A DNA stretch of 64,000 nt from Citromicrobium sp. UBA3494 (GTDB taxonomy: Bacteria; Pseudomonadota; Alphaproteobacteria; Sphingomonadales; Sphingomonadaceae): the NCBI GenBank assembly GCA_002377695.1, contig DFQH01000002.1:124001-188000 (forward strand). Direction: 5' to 3'. The notes beneath the pieces were generated by a model that saw nothing but the letters and a program-made list of their open reading frames with translations, had not been told where the DNA came from and did no database searches. Made by a program: the position numbers and the translations under genes. This document shows, piece after piece, positions 10,399-19,080 of this stretch. The first letter of the stretch is position 1, and the number at the start of each line of letters is the position of its first letter.

Positions 10399-11262
10399 CT
10401 ATGGTTGTGGTTCGACCGCCATATTGTCGATCAGGCGTGTGCCCTGGATATGTGCGGCGACGAGCAGGCGTGCGGGCCGATCCGAGAGGGCATCGATCCT
10501 TTCGAGCGAGGCCGCATCGGCGAGCGCGGCATAATCGACCCTGTCGAATCCTCCCTCCAACAGAGTGGCCTCAAGTTCCGCGAGGGCATCGGCCACCGGC
10601 GTCCCGTCTTCGATTTTTCCGATCGCTTCGCGCATCGCCGCGGGCAGGGCGGCTGCCTGCCGTCGCGCGGTTTCGTCAAGGTAGCGGTTGCGGCTCGACA
10701 GGGCGAGGCCGTCCGCCTCGCGCACGGTCGGCACCCCATGGATCGAATCGGCGTCCGGCAGCGTCAGATCGAGGTCGCGCGCCATGCGGCGGATCACCGC
10801 AAGCTGCTGCCAGTCCTTTTCGCCGAATAGCGCGATATCGGGCTGCACCTGGTTGAACAGCTTGCACACCACCGTCGCCACGCCCGCAAAATGCCCCGGC
10901 CTGCTGGCACCGCAGAAATCCGCACTCACGCCATCGACCGCGATGCTCGTCGAGAAGCCGTCCGGGTACATCGTCCCCGCGTCTGGCGCCCACAGGGCGT
11001 CCACTCCCTCGGCCTCCAACAATTGCGCATCCGCCTCCATGGTTCGGGGATAGGCATCCAGGTCTTCGTTCGGACCGAACTGGGTCGGGTTGACGAAGAT
11101 CGATACGACGACGCGATCTGCTCTCGCCTGCGCCTCGCGCACCAGCGTCAGATGCCCGTCGTGCAACGCGCCCATCGTCGGCACCAGAGCAATGCTCTCT
11201 CCGCCATCGCGCCATACCTTCAGCGAGGTTCTCAAGAGATCGAGCCGGTGAATAGATTGCAT
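10399..11262 (-). CDS. panC: Pantothenate synthetase
   Basis: A 287-residue cytosolic enzyme joining pantoate and beta-alanine with ATP to give pantothenate, the coenzyme A precursor. It is a nucleotidylyltransferase-fold protein: 'VPTMGALHDGHLTLV' (around residues 27-41) carries the HxGH motif, followed by 'SIFVNPTQFGPNEDLDAYPR', 'FGEKDWQQL' and 'LSSRN' (KMSKS-like). Length is standard. It is divergent from mipZ, with 102 bases between the starts. Confidence 0.96.
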   Translation of the reverse strand: MQSIHRLDLLRTSLKVWRDGGESIALVPTMGALHDGHLTLVREAQARADRVVVSIFVNPTQFGPNEDLDAYPRTMEADAQLLEAEGVDALWAPDAGTMYPDGFSTSIAVDGVSADFCGASRPGHFAGVATVVCKLFNQVQPDIALFGEKDWQQLAVIRRMARDLDLTLPDADSIHGVPTVREADGLALSSRNRYLDETARRQAAALPAAMREAIGKIEDGTPVADALAELEATLLEGGFDRVDYAALADAASLERIDALSDRPARLLVAAHIQGTRLIDNMAVEPQP

Positions 11263-11364
11263 GGCTTGGGGGCCTCCGATAGACGATTAGTCAACCGGCC
11301 TAGCGCTGCCCCGACAAGGGTTGCAACGGCCCCGTTTCGCAATTCAGCAAAGGATCGCCAGCAA

Positions 11365-12177
11365 GTGTCAGGCCGCCGCACCCACCGGATCGTTTTCGCC
11401 AACGAAAAGGGGGGCACCGGTAAATCCACCACCGCGGTGCACGTCGCCGTGGCGCTTGCCTATCAGGGCGCAAGGGTGGCGGCGATCGATCTCGATCATC
11501 GCCAGCGCACGATGGATCGCTATTTCGAGAACCGCGACGAGACCGCCCGGCGCAGGAAGATCAGCCTGCCTACCGCCGCCTGCGCGGTTTTCTCCGGCGG
11601 AGACGAAGCCGCGCTGGAAGAAAAGGCACGCGAACTGGCGGAGGATGCCGATTTCCTGATCTTCGACACGCCCGGACGCGACGATCCGCTGGCCCGCTAC
11701 GTGGCGCAGGAAGGCGATACGCTGGTCACGCCGCTGAACGACAGTTTCGTCGACTTCGATCTGATCGGGCAGGTGGATGCGGAAAGCTTCAAGGTCCGCC
11801 GCTTGAGCTTCTATGCGGAGGCAATCTGGGAAGCGCGGCTTGCCCGCAGCAAGACCGCGATCGAGCAGGATCGCCCACAGATGGACTGGGTGGTGGTGCG
11901 CAACCGCACCGGCCATACCGAAGCGCGCAACATGGTCCGCATCGAACGCGCGCTGACCGAACTCAGCAAGCGGGTGGGCTTCCGCGTCTCCTCGGGCCTG
12001 TCCGAACGCGTGATCTATCGCGAACTGTTCCCCTCGGGCCTCACGCTGCTCGACAAGGGCTATCTGGGCGATCTGGGGACCAGCCACCTCGTCGCCCGGC
12101 AGGAATTGCGCCAGCTGGTCCAGAACCTGCGCCTGCCTGTTCCCGAGGGCGCGAACCGGGCACTCGAAGCGGCATGA
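11365..12177 (+). CDS. mipZ: MipZ-like division-plane positioning ATPase
   Basis: A 270-residue ParA-superfamily ATPase starting at GTG 11365. The deviant Walker A '[10 protein letters not shown]' is at residues 13-22, followed by '[20 protein letters not shown]', which closely resembles Caulobacter MipZ ('VIDLDLRQRTSARFFENR'), and '[17 protein letters not shown]'. In Caulobacter this ATPase forms a gradient from ParB-bound poles and inhibits FtsZ away from midcell. No parB is nearby, which is usual for MipZ. It overlaps the following DnaJ-like gene by 4 bases (ATGA). The longer open frame back to 10891 is antisense to panC and was not used. Confidence 0.88.
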   Translation: MSGRRTHRIVFANEKGGTGKSTTAVHVAVALAYQGARVAAIDLDHRQRTMDRYFENRDETARRRKISLPTAACAVFSGGDEAALEEKARELAEDADFLIFDTPGRDDPLARYVAQEGDTLVTPLNDSFVDFDLIGQVDAESFKVRRLSFYAEAIWEARLARSKTAIEQDRPQMDWVVVRNRTGHTEARNMVRIERALTELSKRVGFRVSSGLSERVIYRELFPSGLTLLDKGYLGDLGTSHLVARQELRQLVQNLRLPVPEGANRALEAA

Positions 12178-12470
12178 TCCGTTTCCTCGTCATCGCCGTG
12201 GTGATCAGCGTGCTGTGCCGCTGGATTGCCGGGCGATGGCCGTGGGATTTTCTCAAACCGAAACCCACCCGCGCGCAGCAGGTATTCCGTGCGCGCAAGC
12301 TGCTCGGCGTATCGTCGCAAGCCAGCCATGCGCAGATCATCGAGGCGCACAAGCGGCTGGTGCGCCAGGTCCACCCCGATATGGGAGGGACCAACGCACA
12401 GGTGCACGAGGCGAATGCCGCGCGCGACACCCTGATCGACAATCTCCCCGACACTGCGAGACAACCATGA
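12174..12470 (+). CDS. Small membrane-anchored DnaJ-domain protein
   Basis: A 98-residue protein with one N-terminal transmembrane segment (residues 1-19, '[20 protein letters not shown]') and a C-terminal J domain whose HPD tripeptide is H67-P68-D69 in 'RQVHPDMGG'. The arrangement (short TM plus a truncated J domain) is like mitochondrial Pam18/Tim14 and its alphaproteobacterial relatives, which recruit an Hsp70 to the membrane; that role here is inference. It overlaps mipZ upstream and the phosphohexomutase downstream by ATGA, so all three are probably translated together. Confidence 0.82.
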   Translation: MIRFLVIAVVISVLCRWIAGRWPWDFLKPKPTRAQQVFRARKLLGVSSQASHAQIIEAHKRLVRQVHPDMGGTNAQVHEANAARDTLIDNLPDTARQP

Positions 12471-13870
12471 GCCACGCTTTCGATCCCACCATCCTGCGCG
12501 AATACGACATTCGCGGCATTATCGGCGAGACGCTGGAGGCGGAAGATGCCCGCGCCATCGGGCGCAGTTTCGGCACGCTGCTGCGGCGCGCGGGCGGCAC
12601 AACCGTCGCGGTGGGCTATGACGGGCGGCAAAGCTCGCCCATGCTCGAACACGCGCTGGTCGAGGGGCTGACCGCGAGAGGTTGCAACGTGGTCCGAATC
12701 GGTCTCGGCGCGACACCGATGCTCTATTACGCCGAAGCTTCGGCGGAGGAAGTCGATGGCGGGATACAGATAACCGGCAGCCACAACCCCCCCAATTACA
12801 ATGGCTTCAAGATGGTTTTTCAGGGCCGCCCGTTCTTCGGGGAGGATATCCAGCGGCTGGGCGAGATCGCCGCTGCCGGCGACTGGGAAGATGGCACCGG
12901 CAACGTGTCCGACAGGCCCCTGCTCGACGCTTATGTCGAGCGACTGATGGAGGGGCTCGACGGGATCGATCAGGCCACTCTGGCCAGCCTCAGGATCGGC
13001 TGGGACGCGGGCAATGGTGCGGCCGGCCCGGCGCTCGACAAGCTCGTCGCCAGGCTGCCGGGCGAGCATCACGTCCTGTACTCCGAGGTGGACGGCACCT
13101 TCCCCAATCATCATCCCGATCCGACGGTCGAGGAGAATCTGGCGGACCTGCGCGCGCTGGTTGCCGAGAAAAACCTCGATTTCGGCGTGGCATTCGACGG
13201 CGATGGAGACCGGATCGGCGCGATCGACGGCGAAGGGCGGGTCATCTGGGGCGACCAGCTGCTGATGATCTACGCGGAAGATCTTCTGCAAAGGAGCAAG
13301 GGTGCAACGATTATTGCGGACGTGAAGGCCAGCCGCGCCCTGTTCGATCATATCGCCGCGAACGGCGGCAAACCGCTGATGTGGAAGACCGGCCACTCGC
13401 TCATCAAATCGAAGATGAAGGAAACAGGTTCGCCCCTCGCTGGCGAAATGAGCGGCCACGTGTTCTTCGCGGATACCTATTACGGCTTCGACGATGCGCT
13501 TTATGCCGGGGTGAGGCTGATTGCGGCTTCGGCCCGGCTCGGCCGGTCCGTCACGCAGCTGCGCGGTGCGATGCCCGCCATGGTCAACACGCCGGAGATG
13601 CGCTTCCAGGTGGACGAGGCGCGCAAGTTCGCGGCGATCGAGGAGGTCAAGACGCGGCTTGCCGACAGCCCCGACCAGGTGGACGGCACCGATGGCGTGC
13701 GCGTGACCAATGCCGATGGCTGGTGGCTGCTGCGCGCCTCCAACACGCAGGACGTGCTGGTGGCGCGTGCAGAGAGCGACAGCGAGGATGGCCTTGCGCG
13801 GCTGATGGAGCAGATCGACGCCCAGCTCGCCGCCTCGGGACTCGAGCGCGGTCCGCAAGCCGGACATTGA
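12467..13870 (+). CDS. Phosphomannomutase / phosphoglucomutase
   Basis: A 467-residue alpha-D-phosphohexomutase that interconverts sugar 6- and 1-phosphates, feeding GDP-mannose, UDP-glucose and surface polysaccharide synthesis. The protein opens '[16 protein letters not shown]' as in ManB/AlgC. The phosphoserine is S105 in '[11 protein letters not shown]', the Mg-binding loop is DGDGDR (D244, D246, D248), the sugar-specificity loop is 'GEMSGHVFF', and the phosphate-binding loop near the C-terminus is 'LLRASNTQ'. The family's AlgC-type members use both glucose and mannose, so the exact substrate is left open. Its start overlaps the DnaJ-like gene by ATGA. Confidence 0.92.
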   Translation: MSHAFDPTILREYDIRGIIGETLEAEDARAIGRSFGTLLRRAGGTTVAVGYDGRQSSPMLEHALVEGLTARGCNVVRIGLGATPMLYYAEASAEEVDGGIQITGSHNPPNYNGFKMVFQGRPFFGEDIQRLGEIAAAGDWEDGTGNVSDRPLLDAYVERLMEGLDGIDQATLASLRIGWDAGNGAAGPALDKLVARLPGEHHVLYSEVDGTFPNHHPDPTVEENLADLRALVAEKNLDFGVAFDGDGDRIGAIDGEGRVIWGDQLLMIYAEDLLQRSKGATIIADVKASRALFDHIAANGGKPLMWKTGHSLIKSKMKETGSPLAGEMSGHVFFADTYYGFDDALYAGVRLIAASARLGRSVTQLRGAMPAMVNTPEMRFQVDEARKFAAIEEVKTRLADSPDQVDGTDGVRVTNADGWWLLRASNTQDVLVARAESDSEDGLARLMEQIDAQLAASGLERGPQAGH

Positions 13871-13920
13871 TCGCACGGGATTGAACGAAGACGCGTTAGG
13901 ACGAACCTGGGGGAAACGTC

Positions 13921-14928
13921 ATGAAGAAAACAGCACTCGTTGCCGCGCTTGGCTCGCTCGCCCTGGCGCAACCGGCCCTCGCGCAGGATGCTGCCGAGCA
14001 GGCCGATGTCGAGATTGCTTTGGAGAGCGAGGATAGCGGTCAGGACGACGAGGAGCTCGATCCGATGGCCCTCGCCATGGTTTCCTCGATCTTCGCCACC
14101 ATGTTCCAGGCGGAGCCGTTGACGCCCGAGGCCGAGGCGCGGCTGCCTCAGGCAAGCGCAGTTGCCGCCAGCCTGGTGCCCGAAGGCGTCTATGGCGAAA
14201 TGATGGGCCAGATGATGGATTCGTTCCTGTCGCCGATCATGGAGCTGGCCGAGGCGGATGGCGGTGCGATGAGCGCGGGCGACCTCACCGAATATACCGG
14301 GCTCTACGGCGAAGATCTGGAAGGTCTGTCGCAGGAGGAGCGTGGCGAACTCACGCAGATTTTCGACCCCGTCTACGAAACGCGGACGAAGGCGCAGTTC
14401 GATATGATTATCGGCGTGGCCAACTCGGCTTTCTCGGTCCTGGAGCCGGGGGTGCGCGAAGGGCTCGCCAAGGCCTATGCCAGCCGCTTCGAGGCAAGCG
14501 AACTGGCGGCATTGAACGCCTTTTTCGCGACGCCCGTGGGTGGGAAGTATGCCAGCCAGAGCCTTGTCATCAATACCGATCCGCAGGTGATATCGGGCAT
14601 GATGCAGGCGATCCCCGCGCTGATGGAACAGTTGCCGATGCTGCTCGAGAGCATCGAGGATGCAGAAGCAGGTCTGCCCGAACCGCGCGGCTACGATGAT
14701 CTGACCCCTGCGGAACAGCGACGCGCCGCCCAGCTACTGGGCGTCGACCAGCTGACCTTGCGCGAGAGCATGGCCGAAGCGGACATGATGACGGAGGATG
14801 CTGCGGCAGCGGATGCCGAAGCGAATATGGACGCGATGGGCGATGCTTTCGACGATGCCTTCGACGGCGAGGCCGATGGCGCCCAGGCCGCCGGGGACGG
14901 GCAGGGGGGAGATACCGGCGCCGAATAA
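13921..14928 (+). CDS. Exported protein with DUF2059-like region
   Basis: A 335-residue exported protein with a clean signal peptide ('MKKTALVAALGSLALAQPALAQ', cleavage after AQA/ALA near residue 22). The mature part is very acidic. A central stretch, 'YASRFEASELAALNAFFATP' onwards with 'PVGGKYASQS', matches the helical DUF2059 pattern of periplasmic proteins of unknown function. The C-terminal 60 residues are rich in Asp, Ala and Gly with no visible fold. Function is not known. It follows the phosphohexomutase by 50 bases with GGGGGAAACGTC ahead of the ATG. Confidence 0.72.
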   Translation: MKKTALVAALGSLALAQPALAQDAAEQADVEIALESEDSGQDDEELDPMALAMVSSIFATMFQAEPLTPEAEARLPQASAVAASLVPEGVYGEMMGQMMDSFLSPIMELAEADGGAMSAGDLTEYTGLYGEDLEGLSQEERGELTQIFDPVYETRTKAQFDMIIGVANSAFSVLEPGVREGLAKAYASRFEASELAALNAFFATPVGGKYASQSLVINTDPQVISGMMQAIPALMEQLPMLLESIEDAEAGLPEPRGYDDLTPAEQRRAAQLLGVDQLTLRESMAEADMMTEDAAAADAEANMDAMGDAFDDAFDGEADGAQAAGDGQGGDTGAE

Positions 14929-14967
14929 GCCCTCGGCTCCAACCCGCCGCTCGTGCATTGTGGTGGC

Positions 14968-17406
14968 ATGACGGGCACCGGCATTCCGCCTGAAATCGAA
15001 GACTGGTTTGCAGGGCGCGGCTGGCGCGTCCGCGACCATCAGCGCGCCATGCTCGAGGCGAGCGACCGGGGCGATCACGCGCTGCTGGTTGCCGATACGG
15101 GTGCGGGCAAGACGCTGGCCGGCTTCCTCCCCACGCTCGCCGCGTTCACGCCCTCGCGCCTCGGCGATGCCCCGCCGCCCGATGGGCTGCACACGATCTA
15201 TGTCTCGCCCCTCAAAGCCCTCGCTCAGGATGTTGCGCGCAATCTGATCGCTCCGATCGAAGAAATGGGGCTATCGATCCGCGCCGAGACGCGCAGCGGC
15301 GATACCTCGTCGGACAGGAAGCGCCGCCAGCGCGACAAGCCTCCACACGTATTGCTGACTACGCCGGAAAGCCTCTCGCTGCTGCTCTCCTACCCGGAGA
15401 GCTTCGATCTCTTTGCCAGCTGCAGGCGCATCGTCATCGACGAGGTTCACGCTTTCGCCACCGGCAAGCGGGGCGATCTGCTGGCCCTGTGCCTTGCGCG
15501 GTTGCAGGCCATCGCGCCCGATATGCAGCGCGCCGCGCTGTCCGCCACGGTAGCCAACGAAGAAGGCTTCAGGGCATGGGTTGCCCCGTGGGGTGAGATC
15601 GACCGGGTGGCGGTGGTGCAGGGCGAGCCGGGGGCGCCGCCCGAGGTCGAGATCCTGCTGCCGGAAGAGAACCGGGTGCCCTGGGGCGGGCATGCGGCGA
15701 CATGGGCTATTCCCCAGCTCTACGAGCTTCTGCGGCAGAATCGCACCACGCTGGTCTTCACCAACACGCGCTTCCTCGCCGAGTACATTTTCCAGCATCT
15801 TTGGGACGTGAACGACGACAAGCTGCCCATCGGCATTCATCATGGCTCGCTGAGCCGTGAGGCGCGCGAGAAGGTGGAGGCCGCGATGGCAGCCGGCGAA
15901 CTGCGGGCGCTGGTGGCGACGGCCAGTCTCGATCTGGGCGTCGACTGGGGCGATATCGATTGCGTGGTGCAGATGGGCGCGCCCAAGGGTTCCTCGCGCC
16001 TGTTGCAGCGCGTGGGGCGGGCCAACCACCGACTCGATCAGCCAAGTCGCGCTGTCCTCGTGCCGGGCAACCGGTTCGAATTTCTCGAAGCGCAGGCCGC
16101 CAAGGACGCGGTCGATGAAGGACAGCGCGATGGGGAGGATTTCCGCGAGGGCGGGCTCGACGTGCTCGCGCAGCATGTGATGGCCTGCGTTTGCGCCGCG
16201 CCCTTCGACGAGGCGGATCTCCTTGCGCAGGTGCGCAGCTGTCTGCCGTTTGCCTGGATCGACGAAGAGGTGTTCGCGCGCGTTCTCAACTTCGTCGCCA
16301 CGGGCGGGTATGCCCTCAAGGCCTATGACCGGTTCCAGCGGATCGTGCGCGACCGTGACGGGACCTGGCGCCTCACCCACCCGCAGCATGCCGCACGCCA
16401 CCGCCTCAACGCAGGCATCATCATGGATGCGGAGATGCTGGAGGTGCGCTTTCGCAACGGCCGCTCGCTCGGCCGGGTGGAAGAGAATTTCGCGGCGCAG
16501 CTATCCCCGGGCGATACCTTCGCCTTCGCGGGCACCTCGCTCGAGGTGGAGCAGCTGCGCGACATGGAGGTGATCGTCCGTGCCTCCACCAAGGCCGCGA
16601 TGATTCCTAGCTATGGCGGCGCCCGCATGCCGCTGACCACGCACCTTGCCGGCCGCGTGCGGGAAATGGTGGTCGACCGGGCAGGCTGGGGCCGCTTCCC
16701 CGACGATGTGCGCGAATGGCTGGAAATGCAGGATTGGCGCAGCGCCATGCCGGGGCCGGACAATCTGGTGGTCGAGAGTTTCCCCAGGGCGGGGCGCGAT
16801 TATACCGTCTACTATACCTTCATAGGCTGGAACGCGAACCAGTCTCTCGGCATGCTGATCACCAAGCGGATGGAGGATCGCGGTCTGATGCCCGGTGGCT
16901 TCGTCGCCAACGACTATTCGCTGGCCGTGTGGGGCCTCAAGCCCGTGAAGAACCCGGCACCCCTGCTATCGCCAGACATCCTGGCACATGAATTCGTGGA
17001 CTGGGTGCAGGATTCGCACCTGTTGCGGCGGTCTTTCCGCGAGGTGGCGGTGATCGGAGGGCTTGTCGAACGCCAGCACCCCGGCCGGCGCAAGAGCGGC
17101 AAGCAGGTCACCTTCTCGACTGATCTGATTTACGACGTGCTGCGCAAGTACGAGCCCGATCACGTATTGCTTGAGGCCGCATGGGCCGATGCGCGTACCC
17201 GGATGACGGACGTGGGGCGGCTGGGCGATCTGCTCGATCGCGCGCAGGGCGATCTCGTTCACGTCGAACTGGACCGGGTCAGCCCGCTGGCGGTGCCGGT
17301 CATGGTGATGATCGGGCGCGAGAGCGTGCCGCAGGGTTCGGTCGATGATGAGCTTCTGCTGGAGGCAGACAGCCTGGCAGCCGAAGCCATGCGACCGGCC
17401 GATTAG
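14968..17406 (+). CDS. Lhr-type DEXH helicase (ligase-associated family)
   Basis: An 812-residue superfamily 2 DNA helicase. Walker A is 'ADTGAGKT' (residues 42-49), Walker B is DEVH (158-161), and motif III is 'SATVANEEGF'. The second RecA domain includes 'TLVFTNTRFLAEYIFQ', 'GIHHGSLSREAREKVE' and 'LLQRVGRANHRLD'. A large C-terminal Lhr-specific region follows. This type is normally found beside an ATP-dependent DNA ligase and a metallophosphoesterase in a DNA-repair cluster; neither is adjacent here. The start at 14968 ('MTGTGIPPEIEDW') was preferred over GTG 14953. It is convergent with the exbD cluster. Confidence 0.88.
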   Translation: MTGTGIPPEIEDWFAGRGWRVRDHQRAMLEASDRGDHALLVADTGAGKTLAGFLPTLAAFTPSRLGDAPPPDGLHTIYVSPLKALAQDVARNLIAPIEEMGLSIRAETRSGDTSSDRKRRQRDKPPHVLLTTPESLSLLLSYPESFDLFASCRRIVIDEVHAFATGKRGDLLALCLARLQAIAPDMQRAALSATVANEEGFRAWVAPWGEIDRVAVVQGEPGAPPEVEILLPEENRVPWGGHAATWAIPQLYELLRQNRTTLVFTNTRFLAEYIFQHLWDVNDDKLPIGIHHGSLSREAREKVEAAMAAGELRALVATASLDLGVDWGDIDCVVQMGAPKGSSRLLQRVGRANHRLDQPSRAVLVPGNRFEFLEAQAAKDAVDEGQRDGEDFREGGLDVLAQHVMACVCAAPFDEADLLAQVRSCLPFAWIDEEVFARVLNFVATGGYALKAYDRFQRIVRDRDGTWRLTHPQHAARHRLNAGIIMDAEMLEVRFRNGRSLGRVEENFAAQLSPGDTFAFAGTSLEVEQLRDMEVIVRASTKAAMIPSYGGARMPLTTHLAGRVREMVVDRAGWGRFPDDVREWLEMQDWRSAMPGPDNLVVESFPRAGRDYTVYYTFIGWNANQSLGMLITKRMEDRGLMPGGFVANDYSLAVWGLKPVKNPAPLLSPDILAHEFVDWVQDSHLLRRSFREVAVIGGLVERQHPGRRKSGKQVTFSTDLIYDVLRKYEPDHVLLEAAWADARTRMTDVGRLGDLLDRAQGDLVHVELDRVSPLAVPVMVMIGRESVPQGSVDDELLLEADSLAAEAMRPAD

Positions 17407-17430
17407 CCGATCCCGCGCCCTGGTCTCGCG

Positions 17431-17853
17431 CTACTCGGCCGCGAACTCGCGGTACTTCTCGTTCCCCACGAAGCCGAACCTGGTCACGGGAGAAGCCTCG
17501 ATCGTGCGCAGCGTGCGGGCAGAAAGATCGTAGCTTGCGTTGGCCTGAGGTTCGAACTGCAATTCGGGCTCGGGCGCCATTTTGGCCGAGGCGACCAGAT
17601 TGCCTACGAGTTCGGCCTGCTGGACGGGTTCCCCGTTCCACAGCACCGCGCCGCCATCGGTCACCACAACCTTGTTGATCACGGGGTCGACCGTGCCTTC
17701 GGACCCCACCCCGACGTCGATCTCGACCGCATGGGCCGCCAGCGGGATGGTGATGATGAACATGATCAGCAGGACGAGCAGGACGTCGATCAGCGGGGTC
17801 ATGTTCATTGCGCCCATAGGTTCGGGCGCGGGGGACATCGTTGTAGTGGCCAT
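17431..17853 (-). CDS. exbD: ExbD/TolR-family biopolymer transport protein (third copy)
   Basis: A 140-residue single-pass membrane protein of the ExbD/TolR family, the stator-like partner of ExbB that uses proton flow to power TonB. The start at 17853 was chosen because GGGAGAG precedes it; the frame upstream to 17976 is non-coding and includes a terminator. 'MNMTPLIDVLLVLLIMFIIT' forms the membrane helix with the proton-path Asp. The C-terminal 'RFGFVGNEKYREFAAE' is nearly the same as in the copy at 18008, so this is a recent duplicate. It is separated from that copy by a hairpin terminator and may be transcribed on its own. Confidence 0.9.
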   Translation of the reverse strand: MATTTMSPAPEPMGAMNMTPLIDVLLVLLIMFIITIPLAAHAVEIDVGVGSEGTVDPVINKVVVTDGGAVLWNGEPVQQAELVGNLVASAKMAPEPELQFEPQANASYDLSARTLRTIEASPVTRFGFVGNEKYREFAAE

Positions 17854-17936
17854 TGTCACTCTCCCATGACGCGGCCGACCATTCGGCCTGCAATCGGGAG
17901 AGTACCGCAAATCTCCAAGTGTCACCAGCGGGCACG

Positions 17937-17963
17937 AAAAAGGGGCGGATCGCTCCGCCCCTT
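17937..17963 (-). terminator. Rho-independent terminator after the second exbD
   Basis: A perfect 10-bp inverted repeat, AAGGGGCGGA (17940-17949) and TCCGCCCCTT (17954-17963), with a TCGC loop; on the minus strand it is followed by a run of T. It ends the tonB-exbB-exbD-exbD transcript and lies in front of the third exbD. Confidence 0.85.
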
Positions 17964-18007
17964 GTCGTTGGGCCACGGGGTGCGTGGCCTGTCGGATTGC
18001 TACCGGC

Positions 18008-18439
18008 TTACTTGCCGAAAGTCCGGTACTGTTCGTTGCCGACGAAGCCGAACTTGGTCACGCCCGAAGCCTTGATGATGTTCAGCGTCTTGGCCGAAAG
18101 GTCGTAGCTGGCGAGCGGTTCCGGTTCGAACTGGAGTTCGGGCTCGGGATCGATCTCGGTGGTCAGCTGGAGGTTGCGTGCCAGCTGGCCCTGGTTGATC
18201 GTTTCGCCGTTCCACAGGATTTCGCCGTCCTGCGTCAGCACGACCTTGTTCTTGACCGGGTCGATGTCCTGCTGGGCATCGTTCGGGTTGGGCTGCGGAA
18301 GGTCGATATTGACCGCGTGGGTAGCCACAGGAATCGTGATGATGAACATGATGAGCAGCACGAGCAGGACGTCGATCAACGGCGTCATGTTCATGTCGAT
18401 CATCGGGGCGCCATCATCCGAGCCGCCTGACATAGCCAT
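18008..18439 (-). CDS. exbD: ExbD/TolR-family biopolymer transport protein (second copy)
   Basis: A 143-residue ExbD with a short cytoplasmic N-terminus, one membrane helix ('MNMTPLIDVLLVLLIMFIIT', with the conserved Asp) and a periplasmic domain ending 'VTKFGFVGNEQYRTFGK'. It is highly similar to the copy at 17431 in the helix and C-terminus but not in the middle. It lies 27 bases after the first exbD and is followed by a strong terminator, so it is the last gene of the tonB operon. Confidence 0.93.
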   Translation of the reverse strand: MAMSGGSDDGAPMIDMNMTPLIDVLLVLLIMFIITIPVATHAVNIDLPQPNPNDAQQDIDPVKNKVVLTQDGEILWNGETINQGQLARNLQLTTEIDPEPELQFEPEPLASYDLSAKTLNIIKASGVTKFGFVGNEQYRTFGK

Positions 18440-18466
18440 GGTAGTGGTCTCCTAAGTCTTGTCGGA

Positions 18467-18994
18467 TCAGCCGGGGTCGACCGGGTTCGAAATGAACCCG
18501 ACGGTCGGATATCCGGCAGCCTGAACATTGTAGATCGCGCCAGCCACACACCGCCAGGGTGCATTGACGTCGCCGCGAATATGAACCTGCGGAATCAGTT
18601 CCGGGTCGTTCATGATCGCTTCCGGCCCGCCGGCGCGCTGCACGATGCTGTCGAGCCGTTCGAAGGACTGGTCGTACAGTTCCTCGGACGTGACGGGCGT
18701 CGTGTTGTTGAAATACACGCGGCAGTCGCCGTCACGGGCGGCACCGGTGAAGCCGGGCTGTCCCGCGGCATTGCCGTTGCTGTCCGTCGTACTCACCGTC
18801 AGGAGAAGGTTTTCGACCTTGTCCTGCGATTCGCGTGATTCGAAGATCGGAATTTCAAGTTTCTCGATCGTCTGGATCGCGACCGGAACCGCGATCAGGA
18901 AGATGATGAGAAGCACCAGCATCACGTCCACCAGCGGAGTGGTATTGATGTCCGCCATCGGCGTGTTGCCGTCGCCTCCCGAAGAAATCGCCAT
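18467..18994 (-). CDS. exbD: ExbD/TolR-family protein, divergent longer copy
   Basis: A 175-residue ExbD. The membrane helix 'INTTPLVDVMLVLLIIFLIA' keeps the conserved Asp, but the periplasmic part is longer than in the other two copies and has two cysteines ('GDCRVYF' and 'WRCVAGAIY') that could form a disulfide. The segment 'PQVHIRGDVNAPWRCV' matches the ExbD 'v.i.aD....y..v' block. It directly follows exbB (86-base gap containing a hairpin). The two kinds of ExbD may build heteromeric stators, which is inference. Confidence 0.92.
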   Translation of the reverse strand: MAISSGGDGNTPMADINTTPLVDVMLVLLIIFLIAVPVAIQTIEKLEIPIFESRESQDKVENLLLTVSTTDSNGNAAGQPGFTGAARDGDCRVYFNNTTPVTSEELYDQSFERLDSIVQRAGGPEAIMNDPELIPQVHIRGDVNAPWRCVAGAIYNVQAAGYPTVGFISNPVDPG

Positions 18995-19038
18995 GGTCTG
19001 CGTCCTGTACCTTGAGTGACCTGAGAATGATCTGAACG

Positions 19039-19073
19039 GGGCCGCCCGCTACGCGCGCTGCGCGGGGCGGCCC
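19039..19073 (-). other. Intercistronic hairpin between exbB and exbD
   Basis: Inverted repeat GGGCCGCCC (19039-19047) and GGGCGGCCC (19065-19073) with a GC-rich loop, lying just after the exbB stop. No T-run follows on the minus strand, so it looks like an RNA-stabilising or partial-attenuation hairpin rather than a full terminator. Confidence 0.5.
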
Positions 19074-19080
19074 TGCCAGA

